Positions 26,604 to 36,116 are shown, numbered from the stretch's first letter. The stretch is 64,000 nucleotides of DNA from Pseudoalteromonas luteoviolacea (GCF_001750165.1 NZ_CP015411.1:2384001-2448000), one strand, 5' to 3'. Program-made: numbers and translations. The notes: generated by a model from the sequence alone, not told the origin.

Positions 26604-27638
26604 ATGAAAACACTATTACCTACATCAACTGCCGGCAGTTTGCCTAAGCCTTCTTGGCTTGCACAACCAGAAGTCCTTTGGTCACCTTGGAAATTAGAGG
26701 GGGATCAACTAATAGATGGAAAACAAGATGCATTGCGTGTTTCACTTCAAGAGCAATCTGCATCGGGCGTTGATATCGTCAGCGACGGCGAACAAACACG
26801 TCAGCACTTTGTAACGACATTTATTGAACACCTTGATGGCGTTGATTTTGAGACACGCAAAACGGTCAGGATCCGTAATCGCTATGATGCGAGCGTTCCG
26901 ACGGTTGTTGGACCAGTTAGTCGCCAAAAATCGGTATTTGTTGAAGATGCAAAGTTTTTACGTCAGCAAACAGATAAGCCAATTAAGTGGGCATTACCAG
27001 GCCCTATGACAATGATCGACACACTATATGACGATCATTATAAAAGTCGCGAAAAACTGGCTTGGGAATTTGCAAAAATCCTTAACCAAGAAGCCAAGGA
27101 GTTAGAAGCTGCCGGTGTTGATATTATTCAATTTGATGAGCCTGCATTTAATGTGTTCTTTGAAGAAGTGAATGCATGGGGTATTGCGTGCTTAGAGCGT
27201 GCAATTGAAGGTTTAAAGTGTGAAACAGCGGTCCATATTTGTTATGGGTACGGTATTAAGGCAAATACAGACTGGAAAAAGACACTAGGTTCAGAGTGGC
27301 GACAATACGAAGAAGTATTCCCTAAGCTTCAACAGTCAAATATCGATATTGTTTCGTTAGAGTGTCATAACTCTCGTGTACCTATCGAACTATTAGAGCT
27401 TATTCGTGGTAAGAAAGTCATGGTTGGGGCAATTGATGTTGCTACAGACACCATTGAAACACCAGAAGAGGTCGCAGAAACATTACGAGAAGCATTGAAA
27501 TATGTTGACGCGGATAAACTGTATCCAAGTACAAACTGCGGATTAGCACCTTTATCTCGCAGTGTGGCGAGAGAGAAGTTAAGTGCATTAAGTGCGGGTG
27601 CTGAAATTATACGTCAAGAATTAGCTGCTCAGGTTTGA
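26604..27638 (+). CDS. mesD: MesD-type core methionine synthase (MetE C-terminal domain homologue), 344 aa
   Basis: This corresponds to the catalytic C-terminal barrel of MetE alone (usual MetE is about 750 aa). The zinc ligands are recognisable: His and Cys in VHICYGYG, Glu in SLECHNS and Cys in STNCGLAPL. It lacks the N-terminal folate-binding half. This agrees with the folate-independent methionine synthases, and the mesX neighbour places it in the oxygen-dependent MesD class. It methylates homocysteine to methionine; the physiological methyl donor of this class is not firmly established. It is probably cotranscribed with mesX under MetJ. A separate metE or metH may exist outside the window. 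Confidence 0.87.
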   Translation: MKTLLPTSTAGSLPKPSWLAQPEVLWSPWKLEGDQLIDGKQDALRVSLQEQSASGVDIVSDGEQTRQHFVTTFIEHLDGVDFETRKTVRIRNRYDASVPTVVGPVSRQKSVFVEDAKFLRQQTDKPIKWALPGPMTMIDTLYDDHYKSREKLAWEFAKILNQEAKELEAAGVDIIQFDEPAFNVFFEEVNAWGIACLERAIEGLKCETAVHICYGYGIKANTDWKKTLGSEWRQYEEVFPKLQQSNIDIVSLECHNSRVPIELLELIRGKKVMVGAIDVATDTIETPEEVAETLREALKYVDADKLYPSTNCGLAPLSRSVAREKLSALSAGAEIIRQELAAQV

Positions 27639-27653
27639 TTTTCAGATACATAT

Positions 27654-27688
27654 AAAGCGCTCTGATTGTTGAAACACTAGAGCGCTTT
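27654..27688 (+). terminator. Rho-independent terminator after mesD
   Basis: AAAGCGCTCT and AGAGCGCTTT form a 10-bp perfect stem starting 15 bp after the stop codon. Confidence 0.75.
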
Positions 27689-27910
27689 CTACTTTCAATG
27701 CATAACCTCTGCGAAAACTCGCTTTACACACTACCTTCTTTTTGGCCAAAACCGATTTGTGTATGAAGTAGACGACGAGTTAAATCAAACTTATTTTAAA
27801 TTTGTACAAAATACGTAAGGTCGTTTTGATACTTTAATAATTCAAGAAAGTGAAAGCAGTATGTATGCGCGCGAATTAAGTCCACTAGCAAAAGTAGATA
27901 TATAAAATAA

Positions 27911-27941
27911 GTCAAACGAAAAAATTGGCCTTTCGTTTGAC
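27911..27941 (-). terminator. Terminator of the peroxiredoxin gene
   Basis: GTCAAACGAAA and TTTCGTTTGAC form an 11-bp perfect stem just past the peroxiredoxin stop. The transcript on this strand continues with a U-rich stretch. Confidence 0.7.
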
Positions 27942-27952
27942 AATTTTAGTGA

Positions 27953-28426
27953 TTAAAGCGCTTCTAAAATTACTTCTGCTTTACTCACTTCGAATGTTTT
28001 TGGTTCTTCAACATTTAGTTGGGTTACAACACCGTTATCGACAATCATTGCATAGCGTTGTGAGCGTACGCCACCAAAAGTTTCAGTATCCATTTCAAGG
28101 CCTAATGCTTTGGTAAAGCTTGCATCACCATCACCTAACATTAATAACGCCTCAGCATTATGTGCATCACCCCAAGCTTTCATAACAAAAGCATCGTTTA
28201 CTGATACACAAATAATGCTATCAATGCCTTTTGCTTTAATTTTGTCAGCGAGTGCGACAAAACCCGGTAAATGCGCAGCAGAACAGGTTGGTGTGAAAGC
28301 ACCAGGAACAGCAAATACAACCACTTTTTTATCTGCAAATAGCGCATCTGACGTATGTTTTTGCATACCATCAGCAGTAAGTTGGGTTAGTACTGACTCA
28401 GGAATGCTTTGTCCTTGTTCGATCAT
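27953..28426 (-). CDS. Prx5-type peroxiredoxin, 157 aa
   Basis: The peroxidatic cysteine motif PGAFTPTCSAAHLPGF (Cys about 49) and the conserved Arg in GGVRSQRYAMI match the Prx5/redoxin family. The usual length of about 157-160 residues is kept. It reduces hydrogen peroxide and organic hydroperoxides in the cytoplasm, with glutathione/glutaredoxin or thioredoxin as the usual reductant. It is a stand-alone gene read in the same direction as asnB, separated from it by a hairpin. No OxyR site was recognised. Confidence 0.92.
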   Translation of the reverse strand: MIEQGQSIPESVLTQLTADGMQKHTSDALFADKKVVVFAVPGAFTPTCSAAHLPGFVALADKIKAKGIDSIICVSVNDAFVMKAWGDAHNAEALLMLGDGDASFTKALGLEMDTETFGGVRSQRYAMIVDNGVVTQLNVEEPKTFEVSKAEVILEAL

Positions 28427-28506
28427 TGTTTTTTCTCTATTAGGTTAAGATATTGGCAAGTGTAGTATGTAAATGCAAAGATAAACACCGATAATGTGAA
28501 GGGTTA

Positions 28507-28545
28507 TTTAAGCAGCCTAGTAATTTATTTGTTAGGCTGCTTAAA
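28507..28545 (-). terminator. Terminator after asnB
   Basis: A 13-bp perfect stem (TTTAAGCAGCCTA / TAGGCTGCTTAAA) with a 13-nt loop lies 26 bp past the asnB stop. Confidence 0.75.
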
Positions 28546-28570
28546 TAGTCAGCAAATAGGATTGGTATCT

Positions 28571-30241
28571 TTATTTTTGTTTATATGCATCGTTGTGCAC
28601 GTTTGCGGCACGACCTGAGGGATCTGCATTGTTCTCAAAGCTTGCATCCCACGCAAGTGCTTCAGGTGTAGAGCACGCAACAGATTTGCCGTGTGGTACA
28701 CACTTAGCTGCGGCATCACCCGGGAAATGTTCTTCAAAGATGGTCCTGTAGAAGAAAGCTTCTTTGCTATCTGGTGTATTAATTGGAAAGCGATAATGTG
28801 CATTTGCAATATCTTGATCAGACACTTGTGATTCTGTGTAATCACGTAAAGAGTCAATCCAAGAGTAGCCAACACCATCTGAAAATTGCTCTTTTTGACG
28901 CCAAAGCACATCATTTGGGATATAACCATCAAAGCCTTCACGGATCACATGTTTTTCGATACGACCATCTTTACACATTTTGTAATCTGGATTAGTCCGC
29001 ATGGCGATATCTACAAACTCTTTGTCTAAGAACGGTACTCTTGCTTCAACTCCCCAAGCCGCCATTGACTTGTTGGCACGTAGGCAATCAAACATGTGTA
29101 ATTTCGATACTTTGCGATTAAGCTCTTCGTGGAACTCTTTACTGTTCGGAGCTTTGTGGAAATATAGATAGCCACCAAATAGCTCGTCCGCACCTTCACC
29201 AGATAACACCATTTTGATACCCATGGCTTTAATATATCTCGCCATTAAATACATGGGGGTGGACGCGCGAATAGTTGTTACGTCGTATGTTTCTAAATGA
29301 TATACAACTTCTTTAAGCGCATCTAAGCCTTGTTGCACTGTAAAGTGAATAGGGTGGTGTACAGTGCCAATTTGGTCTGCAACTTTTTGTGCAGCGGCTA
29401 AATCTGGTGACCCTTCTAGACCAATAGAGAACGAGTGCAATTTGGGCCACCATGCATCACTGGCATCATTGTCTTCTATTCGTTTGGCGGCATATTGTTG
29501 AGTAATCGCAGAAATAACAGATGAGTCTAAACCGCCCGATAATAGTACGCCGTAAGGCACGTCGCACATCAGTTGCCTTTTGACAGCTGCTTCTAAGCCA
29601 TTTTTTACTTCGAGTGCACTTGCTGGGTTATCTTTGACGGCATCATAGTTTTGCCAATCACGTTGATAATATTTGTGATACGTGCCTTCTTTTGAATATA
29701 AGTAATGACCAGGAGGAAATTCCTCTATTTGATTACAAATAGGCACCAATGCTTTCATTTCACTGGCGACATAAAAGTTACCGTGTTGATCGCGGCCGGT
29801 ATACAGAGGAATGATCCCAATATGATCTCGACCAATAAGGTAAGCGTCTTGTTCTTCGTCATACAAACAAAAAGCAAAAATACCGTTCAAATCATCTAAA
29901 AATTCTGGTCCTTTCTGCTTGTATAGTGCCAGAATAACTTCACAGTCAGACTTTGTTTGAAATTCGAATGGAGTTTCTAATTGCTCGGCCAATGTTTTGT
30001 GGTTATAGATTTCACCATTGACAGCTAGCACATGGGTTTTCTCTGGGTTATAAAGAGGTTGTGCGCCACTGGCGACACCCACGATAGCGAGACGTTCGTG
30101 CACTAAAATTGCTTTTTCGCTTGAATATACCCCTGACCAGTCTGGTCCACGATGTCTAAGCTTTTTAGACATTTCTATTGCTTGTGCTCTGAGCTTATCA
30201 GCCGAGCCTTGAATTTCTAATACACCAAATATTGAACACAT
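28571..30241 (-). CDS. asnB: Asparagine synthase B (glutamine-hydrolysing), 556 aa
   Basis: It begins MCSIFGV, giving the N-terminal nucleophile Cys2 of the class II glutaminase domain. RHRGPDWSG and NGEIYNH are glutaminase-site motifs. The synthetase domain has the ATP pyrophosphatase loop LSGGLDSS (near residue 232) and the SGEGADELFGGYLYF motif. The length fits E. coli AsnB (554 aa). It converts aspartate, glutamine and ATP to asparagine and glutamate. The gene is monocistronic with its own terminator. Confidence 0.96.
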   Translation of the reverse strand: MCSIFGVLEIQGSADKLRAQAIEMSKKLRHRGPDWSGVYSSEKAILVHERLAIVGVASGAQPLYNPEKTHVLAVNGEIYNHKTLAEQLETPFEFQTKSDCEVILALYKQKGPEFLDDLNGIFAFCLYDEEQDAYLIGRDHIGIIPLYTGRDQHGNFYVASEMKALVPICNQIEEFPPGHYLYSKEGTYHKYYQRDWQNYDAVKDNPASALEVKNGLEAAVKRQLMCDVPYGVLLSGGLDSSVISAITQQYAAKRIEDNDASDAWWPKLHSFSIGLEGSPDLAAAQKVADQIGTVHHPIHFTVQQGLDALKEVVYHLETYDVTTIRASTPMYLMARYIKAMGIKMVLSGEGADELFGGYLYFHKAPNSKEFHEELNRKVSKLHMFDCLRANKSMAAWGVEARVPFLDKEFVDIAMRTNPDYKMCKDGRIEKHVIREGFDGYIPNDVLWRQKEQFSDGVGYSWIDSLRDYTESQVSDQDIANAHYRFPINTPDSKEAFFYRTIFEEHFPGDAAAKCVPHGKSVACSTPEALAWDASFENNADPSGRAANVHNDAYKQK

Positions 30242-30407
30242 AGTACCCTCATTCCTGTTACGACACCCAGTTGTTATACACTGTATAGGTGGCTTATCAC
30301 TGCGATATATATTGTTATTTTTTATAAAGCTTAAACTATAACTAACAGAAAACTTTGGCTAAGTCACACAGAAAATTTTAAACATATGAAAAGAATATAG
30401 AGGGAAG

Positions 30408-30431
30408 TTTTGGTGCATTTCTGCACCAAAA
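30408..30431 (-). terminator. Hairpin terminator at the end of the pxp-pcp operon
   Basis: A 10-bp perfect stem (TTTTGGTGCA / TGCACCAAAA) with a 4-nt loop lies 12 bp past the pcp stop. Confidence 0.7.
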
Positions 30432-30443
30432 TAAGGCAAAGAC

Positions 30444-31106
30444 TTAGTGGGTTGTGCCTGCTGCAATAGCTAAGTCTTGATCGTGAGTCAAAGCAGACGC
30501 AATCATGGTTTTTAGTGCAGCAATGACTGTAGACTCAGCCATACTTGGCGCACCACTGTGGTGCACTGCTTGCTCGGGCAAATATGGAATATGGATAAAT
30601 CCACCTTTTAAATTTGCCTTGTGTGTCTCGATGTAGTGACATAATCCATACATCACATGATTACACACATAAGTCCCAGCGGTATTTGAAATACTGGCGG
30701 GAATGTGCGCTTCATGTAAATCCCAAAGCATTTGTTTTATCGGAAGTTTGGCAAATACTGCGGCTGGCGCATCTTTTATCACAGGGGTATCAATTGGCTG
30801 GTGGCCTGCATTATCTTTGATCCTTGCATCGTTGATATTGATGGCAATACGCTCGATGGTGATGTCACTTCTACCGCCAGCTTGACCGACACACAAAACG
30901 AGACTTGGTTCGTGCAGCGCGATGCTGTTGTATAGAGATTCAAGTGAGGTATCAAATTCGCAAGGAAGCTCACGCGTTACCACCATGTGGCCTTCGATGA
31001 TTAATCCTTCTAGTTTTTGCACAGCTTGCCATGATGGGTTGATCTCTTCGCCACCAAAAGGTTCAAAACCAGTAATTAATACCGTAGGGTGATTAGGTTT
31101 AGTCAT
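30444..31106 (-). CDS. pcp: Pyrrolidone-carboxylate peptidase (pyroglutamyl peptidase I), 220 aa
   Basis: The N-terminal VLITGFEPFGG and the catalytic cysteine motif NTAGTYVCNHVMYGL are C15-family signatures, and GQAGGRSDITIER and the C-terminal HSGAPSM histidine region complete the active site. It removes N-terminal pyroglutamate from peptides in the cytoplasm. It is the last gene of a five-gene operon, overlapping the DUF979 gene by 8 bp. Its product, 5-oxoproline, is the substrate of the Pxp subunits encoded upstream. Confidence 0.95.
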   Translation of the reverse strand: MTKPNHPTVLITGFEPFGGEEINPSWQAVQKLEGLIIEGHMVVTRELPCEFDTSLESLYNSIALHEPSLVLCVGQAGGRSDITIERIAININDARIKDNAGHQPIDTPVIKDAPAAVFAKLPIKQMLWDLHEAHIPASISNTAGTYVCNHVMYGLCHYIETHKANLKGGFIHIPYLPEQAVHHSGAPSMAESTVIAALKTMIASALTHDQDLAIAAGTTH

Positions 31107-32121
31107 TAAATATTACCCCGTACATTAAGAAAATATTGATGATGAGTAGGGCGATCGCAGTAGGAATTTGTACTTTGATCACTTGATATTTATCTTTTAA
31201 ATCTAGAAGCGCGGCAGGCACGATATTAAAATTCGCGGCCATTGGTGTCATAAGCGTACCGCAGTATCCCGAGTACATGCCAATTGCAACCAGTGGTGCA
31301 GGGCTTGCATCATGTCCCTGAATTAAAAATGGTACTGCGATACCCGCGGTCATTACAGGGAATGCAGCAAACGCGTTACCCATAACCATGGTAAACAGTG
31401 CCATACCTACGCAATAAAGTACAACCAGCATGAAACGATTATCTGGCGAAATAAACATAGTGACAATATCTTGGATCGCGGTGCCAGTGTTAGCCACAAT
31501 AAATACGCCACCAAGCATGGCGAGCATTTGCGGCAAAATAGCAGCCCAACCAATGGAGTCCACAAGGCGTCTAGACTCGCCAATCGCCTGAATTGGGCTA
31601 CCTGAGGTGAACTTCCATGCCACTAACAAAGCGCCACCACAAGCAAGTGTTAATGACGCCAAAGTTAGGTGGTTTTGGTCAAATAAGTAAGTACCACCTA
31701 GGTTTATGCCACCTAAAAATAAGGTGCAAATTACGGTAATGATTGGAATCAGTACTGCGGGAATAAATAACTTATTACCGATTGTTTTTGCACTTTGGTC
31801 GAGCTCTTCATCACTTGGCGTGTAATAAGTACCCATAGATACTTTGCCCATACCTGCGAGCAGGGCGATGATGATGACACTCACACCAACCCATTGGTAC
31901 GTAAGTGTTTCGCCAATAAGGGCAATTGAAAGATCGCCAAATAAAAATACGTTACCAAACAACATCCAAAATAGGGCTGTAGTGTAGCGTTTTGGATGCC
32001 CTTTATCTTGAAGTGTTTTGACAACAAGGAATAAAACTAAAAAGCCAATCAGCAAATAAATATTTTCAATGGAAAGTAATGCCGGTGCCTCAGCTTGTGG
32101 TGAATGAATTACTGCGCTCAT
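31099..32121 (-). CDS. DUF979 family membrane protein, likely pyroglutamate permease subunit, 340 aa
   Basis: It is a polytopic membrane protein of about ten hydrophobic spans with the DUF979 pattern (GSPIQAIGESRRLVDSIGWA; YSGYCGTLMTPMAANFN). It overlaps the DUF969 gene by 4 bp, and the two families almost always occur as a pair. Their recurrent position with pcp and 5-oxoprolinase genes suggests they form a two-subunit transporter for 5-oxoproline or related compounds. I infer this from context; the sequence itself does not show the substrate. Confidence 0.8.
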   Translation of the reverse strand: MSAVIHSPQAEAPALLSIENIYLLIGFLVLFLVVKTLQDKGHPKRYTTALFWMLFGNVFLFGDLSIALIGETLTYQWVGVSVIIIALLAGMGKVSMGTYYTPSDEELDQSAKTIGNKLFIPAVLIPIITVICTLFLGGINLGGTYLFDQNHLTLASLTLACGGALLVAWKFTSGSPIQAIGESRRLVDSIGWAAILPQMLAMLGGVFIVANTGTAIQDIVTMFISPDNRFMLVVLYCVGMALFTMVMGNAFAAFPVMTAGIAVPFLIQGHDASPAPLVAIGMYSGYCGTLMTPMAANFNIVPAALLDLKDKYQVIKVQIPTAIALLIINIFLMYGVIFND

Positions 32122-32855
32122 GCTGGTTCCTCTGACGTTGCTGATTTGTTTTGTGCTTCTTGTTGTCTGATTTCAGCAATTTTGTTGCAAATCTTGGCTT
32201 CAAGTCGAGCAAGGCGGAATAAATGAACAATAAGTGCAAAGATAGCCGTTGGGATCGCCCATAAACCTATGTGCAGCGGTTCGATACCCGCAATGCCATT
32301 TTCTTTCAAAAATGCATCCATCAGTAACACTGCGCCAAAGGCGATAAAAATATCTTCACCAAAAAATACCGCAATGTTATCGCATGCAGCAGAGTGTGCA
32401 CTGATCATGTCTTTCACTTCTTTTGGCAGTTCGCCATGTTGATTTGCAGCTGCACCCAATGCCATGGGAGCGAGCAGTGGTCGTACGGTTTGAGCTTGGC
32501 CTGCAAGGCTCAAGAGTCCAAGTGCCGCAGAAGATTCACGTACAACAAAATACATTCCTAGTATTCTGGCCGTGGTTGCACCTTTAATGTTGGCTATCCA
32601 GTTTTTGGCGCGGTTTTGCAATCCGTATCGCTCTAAAATTGCAATGACGGGCAATATGAGTAGGAAACTCGCTAGTTGTCTTGAATTCATAAACTTCTCG
32701 CCAAATGTGGCGAGCAATTCAGAAAAATTAAGATCGACCGCCCAACCAGTGATAAGACCGGCTGCGGTGACTACTAATAAAGGGTTGAATCGTAGGGCAA
32801 AGCCCAGCACGACAACCAAAATCCCTGTTAATGGGAGTAAGTTTAGTTCAGTCAT
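32118..32855 (-). CDS. DUF969 family membrane protein, likely pyroglutamate permease subunit, 245 aa
   Basis: It has about six hydrophobic spans with the DUF969 motifs SFLLILPVIAILERYGLQ and ANQHGELP. Its stop overlaps the DUF979 start and its start overlaps the pxpC stop, both by 4 bp, so translation is probably coupled. It is the partner subunit of DUF979, with the same contextual function. Its short cytoplasmic tail is charged (RLEAKICNKIAEIRQQEA). Confidence 0.8.
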   Translation of the reverse strand: MTELNLLPLTGILVVVLGFALRFNPLLVVTAAGLITGWAVDLNFSELLATFGEKFMNSRQLASFLLILPVIAILERYGLQNRAKNWIANIKGATTARILGMYFVVRESSAALGLLSLAGQAQTVRPLLAPMALGAAANQHGELPKEVKDMISAHSAACDNIAVFFGEDIFIAFGAVLLMDAFLKENGIAGIEPLHIGLWAIPTAIFALIVHLFRLARLEAKICNKIAEIRQQEAQNKSATSEEPA

Positions 32856-33790
32856 GAGTTTTTCTTATTGTGATGTTGAACAGCTATTTCTAGCTGCGCT
32901 AGGTGTTGTGATTGTTTAATTTGTGCATGTAAGGCCTCGGCTCTGTCAACAGCAACAAATCTGCAAGCCTGTCCTGCGCTAAGTTGACTTAAATGCCGAA
33001 GGTCGGCATCAATGACTTGGGCTATTATTGGATAACCACCTGTTGTCTGGCAATCATTAAGTAACACTATTGGCTCGCCATTTGGTGGCAATTGTATTGT
33101 GCCAGGGCTCACACCTTGGCTGGCAACGCTTTTGTTATGGGTTAAATCTAAATCATTGGATAGCCTAACCCCCATACGGTTGCTTTGAGGCAACACTCGC
33201 CAAAGCTGTTCAAGTAAACTTTGTTGATTGTCTTTCGGCAGTATGTCTAGGTGAGGGCCTAAAATAACACGAAGAGATTCTGTATATTCGGGTAACGCAG
33301 CGCCGATAGGGCTAAGTGCTGAGTGAGATGGATAGTCCAGCAAATCACCATCCTCGAGGGCTGTTCCTGTTAAACCACCGAATTCGGCTTGTATGTCCGT
33401 AGAATATGAATTCATGATTGGACGCAATGAAGAAAATCCGTTTTGAACCGCAAAATAGGCTCTAAGCCCCGTTTTACTTGTTGCAAACGTTAAAATATCG
33501 CCCGCGTTAGCATGATAACGCCAGCCAGCTGTCAATTTTTGGCCAGATAGTTCTGCGCAAAGATCGGCTCCTGTGATGGCGAAGTTAGTTGGTTTCTCAA
33601 ACTTAAACCGACATAGACCAACAGTTATCTCAAGAACAGGGGTATTTTGCGGATTATTTAGAAGTATATTGGCACATTTTGCTGCTAATGGATCTAATAC
33701 ACCTGATTGTGAAACGCCCAAGTGTCTAAAACCTATCCTTCCTAAATCTTGTATACATGTTTGAATACCAGATTTTAAGATTGTTAGCAT
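32852..33790 (-). CDS. pxpC: 5-oxoprolinase subunit PxpC (biotin-dependent carboxyltransferase-like/KipA family), 312 aa
   Basis: The family hallmarks are visible: GIQTCIQDLGRIGFRHLGVS at the start, then GVRLSNDLDL and SQGVSPGTIQLPPNGEPI, then the DCQTTGGYP motif near residue 245. With PxpA and PxpB it forms the ATP-dependent bacterial 5-oxoprolinase, which opens 5-oxoproline to glutamate. It overlaps pxpB by 7 bp. No pxpA is present beside it in this operon. Confidence 0.92.
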   Translation of the reverse strand: MLTILKSGIQTCIQDLGRIGFRHLGVSQSGVLDPLAAKCANILLNNPQNTPVLEITVGLCRFKFEKPTNFAITGADLCAELSGQKLTAGWRYHANAGDILTFATSKTGLRAYFAVQNGFSSLRPIMNSYSTDIQAEFGGLTGTALEDGDLLDYPSHSALSPIGAALPEYTESLRVILGPHLDILPKDNQQSLLEQLWRVLPQSNRMGVRLSNDLDLTHNKSVASQGVSPGTIQLPPNGEPIVLLNDCQTTGGYPIIAQVIDADLRHLSQLSAGQACRFVAVDRAEALHAQIKQSQHLAQLEIAVQHHNKKNS

Positions 33791-34440
33791 ATACCCTCCG
33801 TGCTCGGTACAAATTTCACTATATCTCCAGGTTGTAAAATACTGGGTGAATCTAAATTATGATCAAATAAGATGGTATCTGTGCGGCCTATTAATCTCCA
33901 ACCACCAGGAGATTCGCTAGGGTAGACAGCTGTGAGATCTTGTGCGATCGCTACAGAACCTCTTGGTACATGTGTTCTAGGAGAGTCGAGTCGTGGTAAG
34001 TGTAATTGAGGGTTTAAATCCCCAAGGTAAGCAAATCCAGGCAAAAAGCCTAAAAACTTTACTTGATACTTGCACTCACTGTGTAACTCAACGACTTGTG
34101 ACTCAGTTAAGCCGGTTAAATTGGCAACTGACTGTAAATCAGGGCCATGATGTTTACCATAATGTGTGATGATAGTGTGAATTGTTGGTTCATAAGCCTC
34201 GGGTTCAATGTTTTCCCAAGCATCTTGTAGTTTGGCCAACCAATATTCTGGATCTTGAGAGTGCATCAAATAACCAGTTATTGTCGTTTTTGCAGGAACT
34301 ATATCGATAAATACTCTTTGCGCACGCATCCAAGCATGTAAGGCGAAAATTTTTTTTTGTTGATACTGAGAAAGGGTATCCTGAGTTATCTCTAACACGA
34401 GTGCACGCTCGCCTAGAATGTAGGTCTTGTTGTTAGTCAT
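33784..34440 (-). CDS. pxpB: 5-oxoprolinase subunit PxpB (KipI family), 218 aa
   Basis: The motifs FLGFLPGFAYLGDL and PRGSVAIAQDLTAVYPSESP with GGWRLIGRT are diagnostic of the KipI/PxpB family, and the length is normal. It is the first gene of the operon. A TATAAT -10 element on this strand lies just upstream (complement of 34453-34458). The complex with PxpC and an unlinked PxpA would feed glutamate from pyroglutamyl peptides. Confidence 0.92.
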   Translation of the reverse strand: MTNNKTYILGERALVLEITQDTLSQYQQKKIFALHAWMRAQRVFIDIVPAKTTITGYLMHSQDPEYWLAKLQDAWENIEPEAYEPTIHTIITHYGKHHGPDLQSVANLTGLTESQVVELHSECKYQVKFLGFLPGFAYLGDLNPQLHLPRLDSPRTHVPRGSVAIAQDLTAVYPSESPGGWRLIGRTDTILFDHNLDSPSILQPGDIVKFVPSTEGIC

Positions 34441-34562
34441 TAGGTTGTCTTTATTATAATCTGAAACACGATTTTTTATTATTGTAGCGTTGTCATTGCA
34501 GATGAATTTGCATATTTAATATACATTTTTATGGTGTGCGAGGCCACACAATTAGAAATAAG

Positions 34563-34590
34563 AAAAAGGCCATGCAATTGCATGGCCTTT
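34563..34590 (-). terminator. Terminator of the leucyl aminopeptidase gene
   Basis: The palindrome AAAGGCCATGCAATTGCATGGCCTTT is centred in this interval, with a T-run on the minus strand, 12 bp past the stop. Confidence 0.85.
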
Positions 34591-34601
34591 CATAGAGTTG
34601 A

Positions 34602-36116
34602 TTAGTTGCCGCTTAATAGCCATTCACTAAGAATTCTTACACCATAGCCAGTACCACCTGCAGGTACTTCATCTTTGGTTTTCTTAGAAATTGCATTGCC
34701 TGCGATATCAAGGTGTACCCAACGAGTATCACCAACAAATTGTTGTAAGAATGTCGCAGCAGTTGTTGCACCCGGGCCGTAAGAACCAATATTTGTCATG
34801 TCTGCAATGTCAGACTTGAGCGCATCTTTATAACCAAGTGGTAAACGCCAAACTTGCTCATTTACTGTTTGACCAGCAATGGTGAACTCTTTAACTAATT
34901 CTTCGTCTTCTGAGAAAATAGCTGAGTAGTCATTACCAACTGCGCGGATTTTTGAACCTGTTAAAGTAGCAAGGTCAACCATGATTTCTGGCTTATAAAA
35001 CTCACGAGCGTACCACAAAGCATCACTCAGAATTAGACGACCTTCAGCGTCTGTGTTCAGTACTTCAACACTTAGGCCTTCAGCTGTGCGAAGTACATCA
35101 CCTGGTGCGAATGAGTTTTCCGATACCATGTTTGCCGCCATAGGCATAACAGCAACGACATTTACGTCTGCTTTTGCTTTAGCCATTGCTTTTACTGTAC
35201 CAAGTACCGCAGCAGCACCCGCCATGTCTACTTTCATAAGTGCAATAGACTTGCCTGTCTTTACATTATAACCGCCTGAGTCAAATGTAATGCCTTTACC
35301 AACCAAAGCGATCGGCGTGTCGTTATTGCCTTTGTAGTGCGCGATTACTAGACGTGAGCCTTGTGCACTACCACGACCTACAGCTTCTAATGCGCCCATG
35401 CCTAATTCTTTAATTTCAGCAGGCTCAAGTACTTTTACCTCTACGCCATATTGCTCAAGCTCTTTTGCTGCTTTAGCAAAATCAACAGGTGTCATTTCTG
35501 ATGCAATTTCTGATGTAAGGTCACGTGCTAAGAAGACACCTGATTGAATATGCTCTAGTGTAATATATTCTTTAGCCGCTTTACGTTTACTGTCCACATC
35601 GATGCTATAGCTCACATTAAATGTATTTGGCTCTTTTTTGTACACTTCAAAAGTGTGGTCGCGAAGGTTGATACCATGCGCTAATTGAGCTGCAAGTTGC
35701 GCGTTATTTATTTCACCATCAAAGTTTTCAAAAGCAATTGCAACGCTGGCAGATTTTTTGTCTTCAAGCTTTGCGTGTAAGTTGCCACCAAGTTTTGTCA
35801 TTTTACTTGCGTTTAGTTCATCTTCTTTACCAAGACCAACCACAATAATACGTTTATAGTCAGAGGAAACTGGCGCTAGCACTTCGACTGTTTTTCCAAA
35901 TTTACCTTGGAAGTCTTCACTTTCTAATGCTCTGTTTAATTGCGCTCTAGTTGGTTTGTCTAGAAATTTGAAAGCCGATTTTTGATCTTCAGCTTTGAAA
36001 ACAACTAAAGAATCAGCGTTATCAAGTGTAGAAGTGAATTTGATATCTGCAGCGTTGGCGGAAACTGATGCACCAAGTGCGACTGCGATCGCTGAAAGGC
36101 GAGAGATAAATGACAT
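34602..36116 (-). CDS. Exported leucyl aminopeptidase (M17 family), 504 aa
   Basis: The ATG at 36116 has a good ribosome site (AGAGGA about 9 bp upstream) and gives MSFISRLSAIAVALGASVSA, a signal peptide ending SANA. The frame also opens ten codons earlier. The M17 catalytic domain has the metal-binding stretches GKGITFDSGGYNVK and the family signature NTDAEGRLILSDAL. The N-terminal macro-like domain is retained. Classical PepA is cytoplasmic; the signal peptide here suggests a periplasmic or secreted form that trims peptides, in line with the other exported peptidases nearby. It is a single gene with its own terminator. Confidence 0.92.
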   Translation of the reverse strand: MSFISRLSAIAVALGASVSANAADIKFTSTLDNADSLVVFKAEDQKSAFKFLDKPTRAQLNRALESEDFQGKFGKTVEVLAPVSSDYKRIIVVGLGKEDELNASKMTKLGGNLHAKLEDKKSASVAIAFENFDGEINNAQLAAQLAHGINLRDHTFEVYKKEPNTFNVSYSIDVDSKRKAAKEYITLEHIQSGVFLARDLTSEIASEMTPVDFAKAAKELEQYGVEVKVLEPAEIKELGMGALEAVGRGSAQGSRLVIAHYKGNNDTPIALVGKGITFDSGGYNVKTGKSIALMKVDMAGAAAVLGTVKAMAKAKADVNVVAVMPMAANMVSENSFAPGDVLRTAEGLSVEVLNTDAEGRLILSDALWYAREFYKPEIMVDLATLTGSKIRAVGNDYSAIFSEDEELVKEFTIAGQTVNEQVWRLPLGYKDALKSDIADMTNIGSYGPGATTAATFLQQFVGDTRWVHLDIAGNAISKKTKDEVPAGGTGYGVRILSEWLLSGN

